The notes beneath the pieces are model-generated. The model ran no database searches and was not told where the DNA came from. It worked only from the letters and a program-made list of their open reading frames with translations. From Branchiostoma belcheri (lineage: Eukaryota; Chordata; Leptocardii; Amphioxiformes; Branchiostomatidae): 64,000 nt of DNA. The DNA lies in the NCBI RefSeq assembly GCF_001625305.1, contig NW_017804398.1, forward strand, positions 1,567,790-1,631,789, written 5' to 3'. Both the position numbers and the translations under genes were made by a program. Below, piece by piece: positions 1 to 11,600 of this stretch (position 1 is the stretch's first letter; the number at the start of each line of letters is the position of its first letter).

Positions 1-112
1 TCTATGGTACCCAAATTCCTGCCACTTCACCAAACAATACAACCATACACGGAGGTAACAAGGAGGACAAGCAGACCGAATGATAATTGCTGATATTTTG
101 TCGTTTACTGAC

Positions 113-235
113 CTGATCTGGGCCGTGTTGGCCAGCGTGCGGAAGTTGTACGTGAGGACGTCATCCACGACTTCACTCTCCCTGTTCTGCCCATGGGGTG
201 CAGCGTTCAGTCGGGGTCTTTTTCTTGCCCGGGTC
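113..235 (-). CDS. Receptor B exon 8: start of cytoplasmic tail
   Basis: A 123-nt exon, acceptor TCGCAG and donor GTCAG, phase 2-2. It continues the TM exon with a very basic segment (TRARKRPRLN) and then an acidic/neutral stretch (ESEVVDDVLTYNFRTL). The tail has no resemblance to the paralogue's tail. The rest is beyond the window edge. Confidence 0.65.
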
Positions 236-3200
236 CTGCGAAGAGACACAGATGCATTCCATTAATTCGGAAAATTGATGAAAATTGGAACATCAGTGAT
301 TTGTATTTCACGTCAAAACCTAATTTTATCCACAGAGGGGGAAATATCATACTTTCACCAGTTCAAGTTACTTTTTCGCAGGGTTCTTCGTGTGAAAACA
401 TGCAGCTTAATTTGTTGAGCCTATTCTCAGCGATCGATGCCATAGTGCATGATACTTACCTTCGCTTGGAAATCACTATACAGGTCACAACGCCTACAGC
501 CAATAGTGCACATCCGCTGACGACTGATGCAATGATTATTACTGAAAAGAAAATGATCACACCAATTTATCCATGAATCACAATCAATAAATCAGTTAAT
601 CAATAGCAAGATGATAATAAATCACAGAACCAAAGATATTCAAGACAAATCCTGACATAGCAGATCTTCCTCAATCACATACACAAAGCTGAAAAGAGAT
701 AGACTCTATGTAGACCCTATTCCTCTATTAAAAGTACCTTAGACAAATTTATATTTCTAAGGAGGCCAGACAAACCTTCCATTGCGAATCATATCTGTCC
801 CTTTGTTTCTACTATACCAAAAAATCAAGGAGAAGTTGAGTGTATTTATATGTGATGTATTTATCAACTTTGCATACATGTTAAAACACGTTTCGTTGCG
901 ACCTCAACTTAGCAGAAAAAAAATGCAATAAAGGCTTTCATTTATCTTCTATGGCAATCACTGTCCATAGCTATCCGGATAACTCACTGTTGTTGCCCGC
1001 TCCCTGGCCTTGTCCTTCGTACAGGTTGGGCTCTTCTGGCGGCTCAAGCTTGGATGTAGAATCTGTAGGCTCTGACGAGGCAGTTACAGTCTCCATGTGC
1101 GATGAACTGGTAAATGTGTGTGTCGGTGTCATCGTGGAGCCGGAGGTTTGGTAAAGGGTTTTCCGTCTTACTGTGGTGACTTGGTCGTGAATGGTCGATG
1201 CACGAGGAGTTGTTTCGGCAGTGGGTGGATGTGTTGTCTTGTGATGGGTCTGCTGTGTAGTAGATGTATCTGGGATAAAAGATGTTACGAATCGAATAAG
1301 TGGGATGGGAGTGATAGACGACGCGCTCAAGCCACATCCTTTAGATAAAGTTTTTGCTACTCATTCATCATCTTTCTATCTATCTACGATATATTTCAAC
1401 ATGTGAGCGCAAACTGCATTCGATGTTTAAGGCATGTGAATACTGTGTGCCACTTTCATATTGGTGTTTCCTTCTTAAAACTGCATAACCGACAAACCTG
1501 TAGATGTCTGCACGTCACACGTGTCGTGGTGCTCGGGACGGCACTCCGGTAGTTTACTCCAACTGCCGTTGTTTTTGCACGTGGCCGACTTTCGTTTCTT
1601 CCTACACTTCCGATAGCCCGCGTCACAGCTGAAGGTGAAGTTGACTTCTTCCCCCGGCTTGAACAGAGCCCTGTCCGGCTTGAGCTTTCTGTCTAATTCC
1701 AGAGACCCATTGGGAATGGTCGGTGCAGGGCAGCTGGCAAGCCCTAGGGGAAGAAAGTTTGTAAATGAAAGATAGCTCAGTTTGATATTTGTCATATACA
1801 AGTGCTTGTATACAGTATAATGAAAGGCAGTAGAACAGTTGTCAGTTTAGAGGATGAAATATCATTACCGATTACTGACCTTTGTAGAAAAGGGTGAACT
1901 GGCCTCCACCGCTTTTGGGGTCCGACCGAAAATACACCCGTACGCTGTTAGACGAACTGAGGAATCGTTTACCCTGGTTCACTTGCGAGATTCTGTCCCG
2001 CTTCAGGGGATATCCCATGTCCTGAACGTCCACGATATCGGTTGGGTAAGCAATATTGCGGTCTTTGAACCTGAGCTGGATGATTCTGTTCCCAGGAACG
2101 TTTATTTCCCACGTACAGTTGACTCCACCAGGATAAAGGCCGGGGGATCCGGGCGAATACAGGGTTCCTTCCAGTCCGTAGTGTTTGCCTCCACATCGGC
2201 CCATATTTACTGCAAAATGATAAAAAAAAGAATTCCTGTACTGTCCAGTAAGCACGGTAGTAAGCCCTGAGGACCTACGAAGTTTTTTGTTGTATTCGTA
2301 TACGATATTGCACGCTTAATATGTACCCAAAACCACCCATACAGCAACCAACACATATGCATCGATATCGTTGCATAGAAGAAGTTAGTTGTGATAGGAT
2401 TAAGAAAATATTGCATACTGCAAAACCTACCATCATAGATATCGATGCTAGTGTCGCCCCCGCAGTTCTGATTTTCGTTACCCTTGCAAGGCGACAAGCA
2501 GTCGTCAGCTTCCGATAGTCTCTGTTTTGCATAATAGGTACAATAGCACTTGTTTCCGTCTGTCAGTCCTGCGTAGTCTGGAATTTTCTTATTACGACAA
2601 AGCTTAAGACAGCGGTCGACTGTCATCGAGTCTTCGGCGGTTGGCGCTTCGCTTGCCAGCACGTCTGTCGGTGGTTTGTCAAGGCGAAAACATCCGATGT
2701 GGGCAGATTCTGGAAATATTTGTTACATCGTACGTAAGTCCTACTTATCCGATAATTAAGATTTGGAAAACACGAATATGTCATAGACGCCAACTTCAAG
2801 ATGGTGTATCATATAAAGGAAGACGGTATGTGATCTTGAGACGGACCACCGGCGTGCCGGAAAAGGATATGGCTACATATTGGCTGAGTAGTAAGTCAGT
2901 ATATAACCTATAACAATGCTTGCAAGCATTGGTACAATGTATAACAAGATCAGAACTATGGGGCGATCACATTCGTCGTAGGTCGACAAACGACTTTGAT
3001 GGTAAACGTTTTCAAGATTGTGATAGAACCAACGGCCGACAAGAATCTATTAAAGGCAACCGTAACAAGACAGCTGAATTTTTCAGGACACACCATCACT
3101 ATGTCAAGAATGTCCTCAGTTTGCAATCGTATTATACGACGATCTCACGACGCTTGTGACCTGGCCCTTACTTAACAATATTTTACAACGAACCTTTGCA

Positions 3201-4022
3201 GTGCTCGACCTCACACGGTACGTCCAGTCGGGATACCCTCCCCTGGATGTAGCACCACGGCTGGAGATCCCTTGGTCGGGGTGCCCGGCAGTAACTATGG
3301 TTACCGACAAACGGAAGTTCTGTCTCGTTCCACGGCAAACATGGCTGTCCGGATTTACTGATATCAAGGAGTCCCTCATATCTCACTCCCGACTTGCTTC
3401 TGGTGTAGCATTCTGCAAGAAAAATGAGAAACTTATTCATAGTCGCATAACACATGCCTGTTGTTGCATTTTTCAAAAATCGACTTGACTTAAACAAACG
3501 TCTAAACGCCTAAAAACGTCCCAAACAAGCCTGGCCTTTGCTTTGGAAATAGCGCACGATGGAGTAAGTGGCCAATAATTTACCCCCCCCCCATCCTCTG
3601 GAACCTCAAAGTTGTGTCCTGCACCTATATCTGTCTAATGCTCGCTTGTAGTATTATAATATTTCTTCATGATATACTAGTATACGGAACACGGGCCTCA
3701 ATTTGATAACGACTGCATCAATATCATTATTGTACAGTACATAAATAGGCAAATTTATCTCACATCAATCATACTTAAGTTTGCCCCAAAAAACACAAGC
3801 AAGAAAATTTAGTTTCGGAAAAATCAGTACACTTGTACAAGCCTAACACATTTTGAGCCTTGAGATTGGATAGGCAACAAGCCTGTATCCTATGTAACTT
3901 CCAGTTGATGAACAAGCGGGCAAAGATAACGGTTGCTCACCTTTCGTATTTTGCTGTTGGCATTTTCCGGCGCTGAACATCCACAACAAGCAAAGAGACA
4001 TCCAAACGTGGGTAGATGCCAT
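113..4022 (-). CDS. Kremen-like receptor B (signal-kringle-WSC-CUB-CCP-stalk-TM), 3' end off window
   Basis: Hand-built model on the minus strand. Coding exons are 4022-3941, 3412-3194, 2709-2431, 2209-1880, 1743-1498, 1269-988, 541-460 and 235-113. All have AG/GT borders and compatible phases: every junction is phase 1 until the TM exon, which ends in phase 2. About 547 codons are visible. The order kringle-WSC-CUB-TM is that of vertebrate Kremen, the single-pass receptor that binds Dickkopf and restrains Wnt/LRP signalling. The added CCP module is not in vertebrate Kremen. The product should be a type I plasma-membrane glycoprotein. No stop codon is reached: the exon ending at 113 has a good donor (GTCAG), so the last exon(s) lie beyond position 1. 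It is a tandem paralogue of the gene at 5594-11643. The domain calls are firm. Any role in Wnt or Dkk biology is inference. Confidence 0.82.
460..541 (-). CDS. Receptor B exon 7: transmembrane helix
   Basis: A short exon with acceptor TTTTCAG and donor GTAAG. In the phase dictated by the stalk exon it encodes a run of about 24 hydrophobic residues (core ALLAVGVVTCIVI) followed by SKR, a stop-transfer signal. Phase 1 in and phase 2 out, as in the paralogue's TM exon. Confidence 0.78.
988..1269 (-). CDS. Receptor B exon 6: Ser/Thr-rich stalk
   Basis: A 282-nt phase 1-1 exon rich in Thr, Ser, His and Pro, a mucin-like stalk likely to be O-glycosylated. The donor at 987 (ACA/GTGAGTT) is strong. 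Reading through it adds only six residues before a TAG at 971-973. Confidence 0.75.
1498..1743 (-). CDS. Receptor B exon 5: CCP/sushi module
   Basis: A 246-nt phase 1-1 exon starting with CPAPTIPNG and ending GSWSKLPEC, the classic sushi signature including the tryptophan. It contains extra cysteines (the RKC inside the module and DTC after it), so one more disulphide is possible. Confidence 0.88.
1880..2209 (-). CDS. Receptor B exon 4: CUB domain in one exon
   Basis: A 330-nt phase 1-1 exon. CUB hallmarks are CGG...GTLYSPGSPGLYPGGVNCTWEI and the closing hydrophobic strand QFTLFYKG. The CUB of the neighbouring gene is interrupted by an intron; this one is not. Confidence 0.88.
2431..2709 (-). 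CDS. Receptor B exon 3: WSC domain
   Basis: A 279-nt phase 1-1 exon, exactly as long as the WSC exon of the paralogue. It has eight cysteines in WSC order, with YAGLTDGNKCYC and the closing NQNCGGD. WSC domains are putative carbohydrate-binding modules and follow the kringle in Kremen. Confidence 0.9.
3194..3412 (-). CDS. Receptor B exon 2: kringle domain
   Basis: A 219-nt phase 1-1 exon holding a whole kringle with six cysteines. Hallmarks are ECYT near the start, HSYCRAP and LQPWCYI in the middle, and EVEHC at the end. It is most like the first kringle of the neighbouring paralogue, which shares the CRAPR.GDLQPWC pattern. Confidence 0.9.
3941..4022 (-). CDS. Receptor B exon 1: signal peptide
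   Basis: ATG at 4022 followed by a hydrophobic stretch (key part WMSLCLLWMFSAG), a good secretory signal. The exon ends AAAG/GTGAG in phase 1, matching the kringle exon. It is too short to show up as a long open reading frame. Confidence 0.78.
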
Positions 4023-4340
4023 GACCGCGGTTTAACGATTGACGCGTGCACTAATTCAATATCTCAACACACGAAATAATTCCTCCTAGAACTGCGGCGG
4101 AAGGAAACGGGCGTTACTGATGTGAGAAAACCGCCGGAAATGACCTTGTTGCTCTTCCTGTCGGTCTGGCACTGATAAGGTGTATGGCCCCCAAAGATAA
4201 TCGTTATGAATAGCTGACGTTGCGCATTGCCGAGTAATGCTCTCATAGCTAAGGGACTTTGCCCGGTTAGGGTACAACTGAAACAAGATGAAACCAAACC
4301 AGACAAACCTCAACGAGCACGCAAAAAAACAAGCAAGCAA

Positions 4341-4362
4341 ACAAACAAACAAACAAACAAAC
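4341..4362. repeat. (ACAA)n microsatellite, left half
   Basis: A tetranucleotide tract directly abutting the left end of the transposon. The same tract resumes at 5154-5187, so the element appears inserted into the microsatellite. Confidence 0.85.
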
Positions 4363-5153
4363 TAGAGAGGCCGACATTTGCTTGGGAGCAAATACAGCAT
4401 ATTTCAGTCCATCTCCCTCCCACGCAAAAGTGGACTATTCCAAACTTACCCCAGTGTAAAACTGGCAAAGATTTTCAAATAAATGAATTATATAGTAGCT
4501 ATGTAATTGAGAACAAAGATGCAAGAACAAGCACATTGAATCTCGAAAGCTTTACTAATCTTATTACAGGTATGCAAATACTAACAATGATGAGATTTGA
4601 TACATTTTGAAGGTCGTAGGCACATAAAATTGAATGTGTGGGTCATTATGCACGACTTACGTGCAATGTGACCCCAGGTAACCCGCAATGGAACACGTGT
4701 TCCATGGATGGAACAGGCCATTCTTTAGATAGAACATGGAACGGGTATAGCACTTTTGGCCCTTTTTTTGCTGAAAATAGCCAAATGAGTCATTTGGAAG
4801 TGGTGTATGCCAAATATGTGACTGCTATTCTGTAGACACATGTTCAAGGTACCCTTATACCGAATTTCAGATCATTCGGTTGTAAAACCAGGGCTCAGGA
4901 TCCAAAAATCCATTTTTTGGCGAAAAATGCCCCAAAAAACCTTCATAAAAAATTGTCAAAGGCATGTATCAAAAAAATGAAAAAAACTCCTGGGGGTATT
5001 GGCCCACTCTACCTCCATGCCAAATTTCAAGTCATTTGGCTGAATGATGGCGGAGTTGAATCCCTTTGACTGTTTGGCAGGAGAAGGAGGAGGAGAAGAA
5101 ACATGAGGGAACACAATATATTTCATCCATACCATGGTATGGACTGAAATATA
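4363..5153. mobile_element. Non-autonomous transposon, copy 1 (791 bp), in an (ACAA)n tract
   Basis: Starts TAGAGAGGCC and ends GACTGAAATATA, flanked on both sides by AC and by (ACAA)n. It shares both ends and internal blocks with the 750-bp element at 43,625-44,374. A 14-base sequence near the left end (ATATTTCAGTCCAT, 4399-4412) is the exact reverse complement of the right arm of a terminal hairpin (about 5119-5152). No coding sequence is seen. The end design resembles Helitron2/Helentron-type elements; that classification is inference. Confidence 0.7.
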
Positions 5154-5187
5154 ACAAACAAACAAACAAACAAACAAACAAACAAAC
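5154..5187. repeat. (ACAA)n microsatellite, right half
   Basis: Continuation of the tetranucleotide tract on the right side of the transposon insertion. Confidence 0.85.
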
Positions 5188-5593
5188 GATTCGATAAACT
5201 TTTCTACTTAAGTAAATGCCTGAAGAATAGAATATATAGCCCAACAAAGTCGATTAGTTCGTTCTAAACTTTATTGCGTATAAACGTTCCTATCTTTGTA
5301 AGAAACAAATACTACAAACTGCTGACAAGGAGCCCGTACTGTTGTGTTCTGCTGGAAAGTTCAGGGTTGTATTAAAACGTTAGTTTTTGTAATTTTACGA
5401 ATGTGATTCCTAGCAAAAGTAGTTCAAGAAACTTCAAGATAAGAGAAATTTGCAAAAGACACGTCTTGAACAGGATAGCATTGCAATTCCATGACAGAGG
5501 CTACATAAATCTTCTCACATATAGTTTTCTCGTTACTTGGAGTACGTTTCAGACAATACGAGGGCTGGTTACACTTGAAGCAGGAGCGATGTG

Positions 5594-5619
5594 TTACAGT
5601 TCGTGCATATCTACAGTTT
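5594..5619 (-). CDS. Receptor A exon 14: last eight residues and stop
   Basis: Acceptor CACTTCCAG, then GAAACTGTAG... in the required phase gives ETVDMHEL and a TAA at 5596-5594. A short terminal exon called by phase and splice signal only. Confidence 0.5.
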
Positions 5620-8600
5620 CTGGAAGTGGAGGAGTACGAAACGTAAAGTTCTCCATCTTTGGTCACAATTCTCCCAGCACAGCATCCTTACCAGTCTGCA
5701 CATCGTCTTCATCATTAGTGTTGCTAAAACAAATATTAACAAGAAATCAGAGATTTCAGACTTCCCGGAAGTGTGCAATCTTCGGCTTCCTGAATTCCCC
5801 CATGTAAACATCTAATTCCTGCTGCCTCCTGTGCAGATCCTGGGACCTTTAACCTCTCCTGTCATTCTTCGTGTTAATTTTCCCCTACCCACGTGCTGTC
5901 AACTTACTCTGTCCGGACAGGTACACAAACTTACCACTCAGCCACCCAAAACAATACTTCAAAGTAACTTTCATATATCCATAAAGAGTAACCATAAGGC
6001 AAGTAATAATACTTTTACGTTACACAACCATTTGTAACAGACTATATCTGTGTGAACAACCCAGGCTTGTTGGCGTGAAAGACGTGGCAGAAGTATATCT
6101 ATGTACACGTTTGAAGTGTCGTTTTGTTTACCTCACCTTTCCTCGCCGAAGTCCTTCAGAGGAACGTTGACTTCGGCGTCTGCGTTCTCTGCTTGTCCAT
6201 TCTCAAGGCTTGCTTGTCTGGCTCTAATTGTAATGAAGTAACGTATGATAACATTGTACAACATGGCAGTGGGACCAGATCACATCATTTGTACGTTAGA
6301 ATATACCTACAGCTATACAAATCACTGTGCAAAAACAATCGGTGAACTGCAGAAACATGCGAGTATACATTACTTATAACTTCTTATTGTCAAACACCTG
6401 AAAGTGTACATGGCGTTTTGTTGCTTTCTGCCCTTTATGGGCTTGTATGCATGCAATACGTATAAAAACATCATAATGATTTCCTCTGATGGGAAACATA
6501 TTGTTTCCTTTGGCGTGTCCTGCTTCTGCTAGAGACGAAACATTAAAACCTGACATGCTAAAAAGATACTGCTAAAAAGATACTGCTGCCAATCCGCCCT
6601 TTTGAAAACAACAATATGGCTGCCGTATTACCAGAAATCCGAACTAAGCGAGAGCTGCAGTTTGGTGACATCTCGCCAGAAGGTGTGTGCGTGGTGGGGC
6701 ACCACTGAACGGAACCCACAAATGTATTCGGGACATACATTCTGCACCCTGCAGAGTTAGCAATCTTCACCGGGTCCAACTATATTTTCCGTCGATCCAA
6801 AGGAAACTGTACCTTTTAGCAGCTAACACGGCACAAGAGATGTAGATAAGTAAACCGATGACGAGTATGAGAACGATGGCCACCACCACCCCGATCACCA
6901 CAGCTAAGGTTAAACATGCAGAGAAAACGAAATCAGAACAACATCAAAATCAAATGGAACATTCAAAATGAAAATGCAGAAAAGCATCCAATAGTCAATT
7001 CATCCTGCTTAACTAACGGAGCAACTTTCCAGACACAACTGTAAGGGCAGTTAATAAAAAACGTAATTAAAGACCTACTCAACATTACAAAATGATTACA
7101 TGTTATCTATATATTTATGAGCCCTAGAAATTGATCTTACTGCTTGTAGCGTCCTCTGCTTCTTGAGAACTTCCTGAAGACGAGTCGGGTTTTGAGTGCT
7201 CGGCAGACTGAGTGGTCCGTAGCTCTGTTGTGTGGTGTCTCTCCGTGGTGCTGAACGGCCTGCTAGTAGTACTACGAGCACTGGAGGTTCTTATAGATTC
7301 TGGAAGTGTTTTGATATCTGTTACTTATCCATGTGAGATATGTATATGTGTCTGCTTGCACATATATTCAGTCACCTTAAGTTGATAACGGACAGTAGTC
7401 AAAGGAGAAAAAGATAACTTTAGATTGACGTTGCAGGATGTTTTTGTGTGTCTGTGAGCGCGCGCGCGCGCGTGTGTGTTAGTGCGACTTTTTCGCACAT
7501 GCATTTTCGCACTTTAAAATTGTTAAAAGAATTTGCACCGCATACCTGTGGTAGTAGCAATAAACGTGCTTGTCTTTGCTGGTCCTTGTGTTCTCGGACG
7601 AGGCCGCTTCACTGTTGTCTGTGGTACTTCGGTGGTTCCCTGGTCCCTTGTGCTTGTGGTAGATACCTGGCTACTGTCCGTTGATAAATGATGAGATGTC
7701 GTTGAGACTATGGACGCATCCGTGGTCTTGTTGTTGCTGAAAGCTAATAAGGAATGTAGCACACTGATCAGTCTTCACACCTAGGTAAGTAAAGCCGACA
7801 GGCAAATAGGGAACAGTTTCTTTTGTTAATACACGTTGACTACAACATAGGTGTCTAGTCTAATTTCCTGTACGGCCTGTTACCTTGAAACTTGTCAATT
7901 GATATAAATATTGCCGTGTAAGATACTTACATACAGGAGTTGGTAATGTGGAGTTCTCAGAAAGACACTCAGGCAGGTTCTTGAAGGTTCCATCGTCCTC
8001 ACACATCACCTTAGCCGGCCCAAACACCCTGAAGCCGGGGTCGCACTCAACGGTCGCGAATTGTCCGGGCAGGAAGGAATCCGCGTCCGCTTTCCCGTTC
8101 AGAATGTCCGGTTTGGGGCACTTCTTAACGGCTGATAGAGCAAACAAACAAACAAACAAAGAAAAACAGTGAGAAAATTTTGTACAATATGGTCAGTAAA
8201 GAGATCTTTGATATGAACTCTGGCGGAATGAAAGGAATAGACAGTTAACGAAGCTTCTTGAGTAACGCTATAGTCTACTCGCTGAAATGTATGGAGACCA
8301 TCGGCGAACCTTACTCTGTGTTTGAGCTAACTGAGAACACACTGAGCTCTGTTTCAGGGACTAGACGTCCTCGTAACACAAACTAACCTTCGAAGACCAG
8401 GCTGAACCCCGGACCGTTCTTCGCGCTGTCGGCGACGAAGTGAAGCCCGGCGTGGTTGGAGTCCACCACGTAGCCGTTTTTGCTGGGGGTCAGTAAGACC
8501 CTCCTCCGTGTGCTGTTGTCCCACACCGCTACATAATCCTCGCTGTCTGCGATGTCGTACATTGCAAAGTGTAACCTGACAAAACAAAAAAGGTCACACG

Positions 8601-11600
8601 AACAGATATTTTATTACGGCAGAAGTGAGTAGTTGGTGAGGAAGACACCAAGTGTAAAATATGTAACGCATGCGCGCTGTAATTCCAATGGGTAAAGCGC
8701 AACATGACCAAAAGACACGTTCATCAGCATCGTTCAACTTCAAGTATCTCAAACAGAATATCTTCCCCACTAAACCATGTTGTCACAGAGCAACGTACTG
8801 TTCACCTGAGCACGTGGTTCTCTGGGCCCATGATCGACCAGGAGCAGATCTCGCCGTTCGGGTAGTCACTGGGGAAGTTTGGCGAGTGGATGGTGCCGTA
8901 TACCCCGTACCTCCACCCGCCACACTGGCCCATCCGCGCTGGGGACAGACAAACAGGTCGTTGAGTTGTTTACTCACTGTGACAGGAACTCGCGCACGCA
9001 CACACTCACTCACGCACACGCGTACATACAATACATCCTGGAAACTGGCCAGGTAAATGTCATAGCCATTGGGTCCACGTATACGGGCAATGAGCATTAC
9101 ATTTCTACTTGCTTTTCCTTTTATTGTCATTGTCATTTATTTCTATTTCTATTGATCTCTTTCATTCATTACATATGTACATTTTAGATGATACCTGCTG
9201 TAGTCGGAAAGAAACAGTCTAATAAGAAACTATAAAAAAAAAACTTACTGTCAAACAAGGCAGTGCTGTTGGTTCCTCCGCAGAAATGTCGCGAGTCCCC
9301 GGCGCATTTCTTATTACAGTCGGTAACTTCGGGTAGACTCCGGAACACGTCCCTCGGCCCCGCTATACAGATGCACTGGTTTCCGTTCCGGAATCCGGCG
9401 TACTGTGTGCCGTGGTCCCGACAGTACGTGACGCAGTGCGCTATGGTGAGTTGAGAGAAGTAGGCGGTTCGGACCACGTTCCACAGGAGCGGCGCGGTCT
9501 CGGTTTCAGTGACACAACCCAGGTATCCTGGAACTGAGCGGGACCAACCGGAAAGTCATTTTGCTTATTGAGATACATGTACTATGGTCCTAATTATGAC
9601 CCTACTTGTCGCGGTAATCAGTGGTGTGTGAGTTGAATCTAGTTTCGTTCAAGCCCTGGTCACATACATCTCACAATGCACCCACGAAATGCTTAGATAT
9701 GAAAGTGCCTGAATAAAGCATAAATACAGAGTATCGTACCTTTACAGTTGGGAATGAGGCACTGTTTGTGGCTGGCAGGTGTTTTTCCGGTGTAACACCA
9801 GGGTGAGGGACGTCCTTCCGGCCAGGGGTTGCGGCAGTAGTTGTGATCGCCCAGGCCGCTTCTGTCGTCAGGGTGCGCTTTGGTGTTGAACCGCTTTCCG
9901 CCACTGGGGAAAGACACACCGTACCAATCATTGGCCTATTTACGTATGATATATAGTAGGAAACCTTTTATAGAAAACTTGCAGTTTAGTCTGTGATATT
10001 TACCAAGTTTTCACATTGAAATTAGGCCTCAAAGTGACCGTAGGTAATGATAATAATGGATATGATTATGACACAAGCCAGTTATCTATTCGATATTGAT
10101 AATAATAAACTTATAATAATAAACGAATCTTTTAAGAATATTCGAACCACTCAACAGATAATGCTAGCTAGAATCATATGCCACCATTGCGGACTTGTGA
10201 AAGTTTATTTAGATAAAATGCACGAAAGGAACAAAAGACATTTCTTCTACCAATGACATTATACACAGTGTATAATGTCCTTGCTTCTACCTATATCATT
10301 AGAGTTCTATGTACCTCTCGTCTGTCCAGGACACGCATTCTTCCGTTGAAGACTCGTTACTGGACGGTTTGGACTGTGTTCCTCTGTAGTCCGACCCCGT
10401 TACGGTATAGCATTCTGTGTTCAAACGATAGATAGAGGCAGATACACGAGAATGATAGGGTAGCACATTGGGGCAGGGGCACAAAGGACCACTTTGTGTC
10501 ATTTTAGAAATGGCGTCATAGAGTATCCACATCTATAGAATCAAAGAAAGATGTAAAACAAACCTTTAACAAGTCTCTATAACTAAATAAAAACATAACC
10601 TTGCTATTAGCCAGGCATTCTCCTTAGGGCATGGTCACATACGTTGTGCGATCAAACCGATGACATCAATATCCTCATATGAATGTACCCGCTATACCGG
10701 CTATATTGATACAGATGCCCTGCAAAATTTTGTTATCTTAAATCCTTGTCGGTGGTTACTAGCTAGTAATTCTGTCTCAGCCAACTGTCTCAGCCTTCCT
10801 GAAAATTCCATGACATCAAAATCGCACGACGACGTCGTAGACCTACGATGAATGTGATTGGTCGCGCCGTTCCACCACCCACCTGTACAGTGTTCCACGT
10901 CACAGCGCGCCTGGATGAGGTTGCCCGTGTCGGCCCGGACGAAGCACCAGGGCTGGAGGTCGCCTGCCCGCGGCGCCCGGCAGTAGTTGTGCGTCCGTCC
11001 ATCCTGACTGCTCCAGGCCTGACAGGGCTGCCCGAAGTCCGCCACGTTATTTATTCCTTCATAGACAATCCGGCCATCAACCCTTGTGTAACAATCTGGG
11101 GAAAATGGAACGATGGATAGATAGTGATACAGTTCACCTCCACCCCACCATCGCAACCACGTACAGGACAAACAGACCACCACATGTACTACCCTCAATG
11201 CGTGCGCCGAAGACCCACGTCTTAACCGTGACCTGGCTTTGACCCTCCCAATTATTATGTTTGCAATCCTCTTTCCTTCATCGATATGTTGTACTGGCCT
11301 CTATGGCATATATATATATATAATATATATATATACAACCACTGCCATAATGTCATGCATAGCTATCCGCATCTTAATTTATAAAACGGCGAATAACCCA
11401 CCCCTTTAAGCTTTGCATATGACATCACTCCTAACTCGACTCAATAGTTCTATATCGGTCTGCTACTTTCCTACATTCTTCTAAACGCTATAACAAATAC
11501 ATTGACGTACGCATCGTTTCCTAGATAAACACTGCACTGCACGTATGTAGAGTCATACCTTTGATGCTGAAGACCACCGTTACGAAATGGCCGAACAAAA

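Noticed and set aside
6632..6748. Open stretch with acceptor CTCTGCAG and donor-like GTAATAC between the TM and tail exons of receptor A (…HTFWRDVTKLQLSLSSDF…)
   Set aside because: The TM exon splices in frame directly to 6,223-6,137. Including this stretch gives TG+A, a stop, at the next junction. Kept only as a remote alternative C-terminus.
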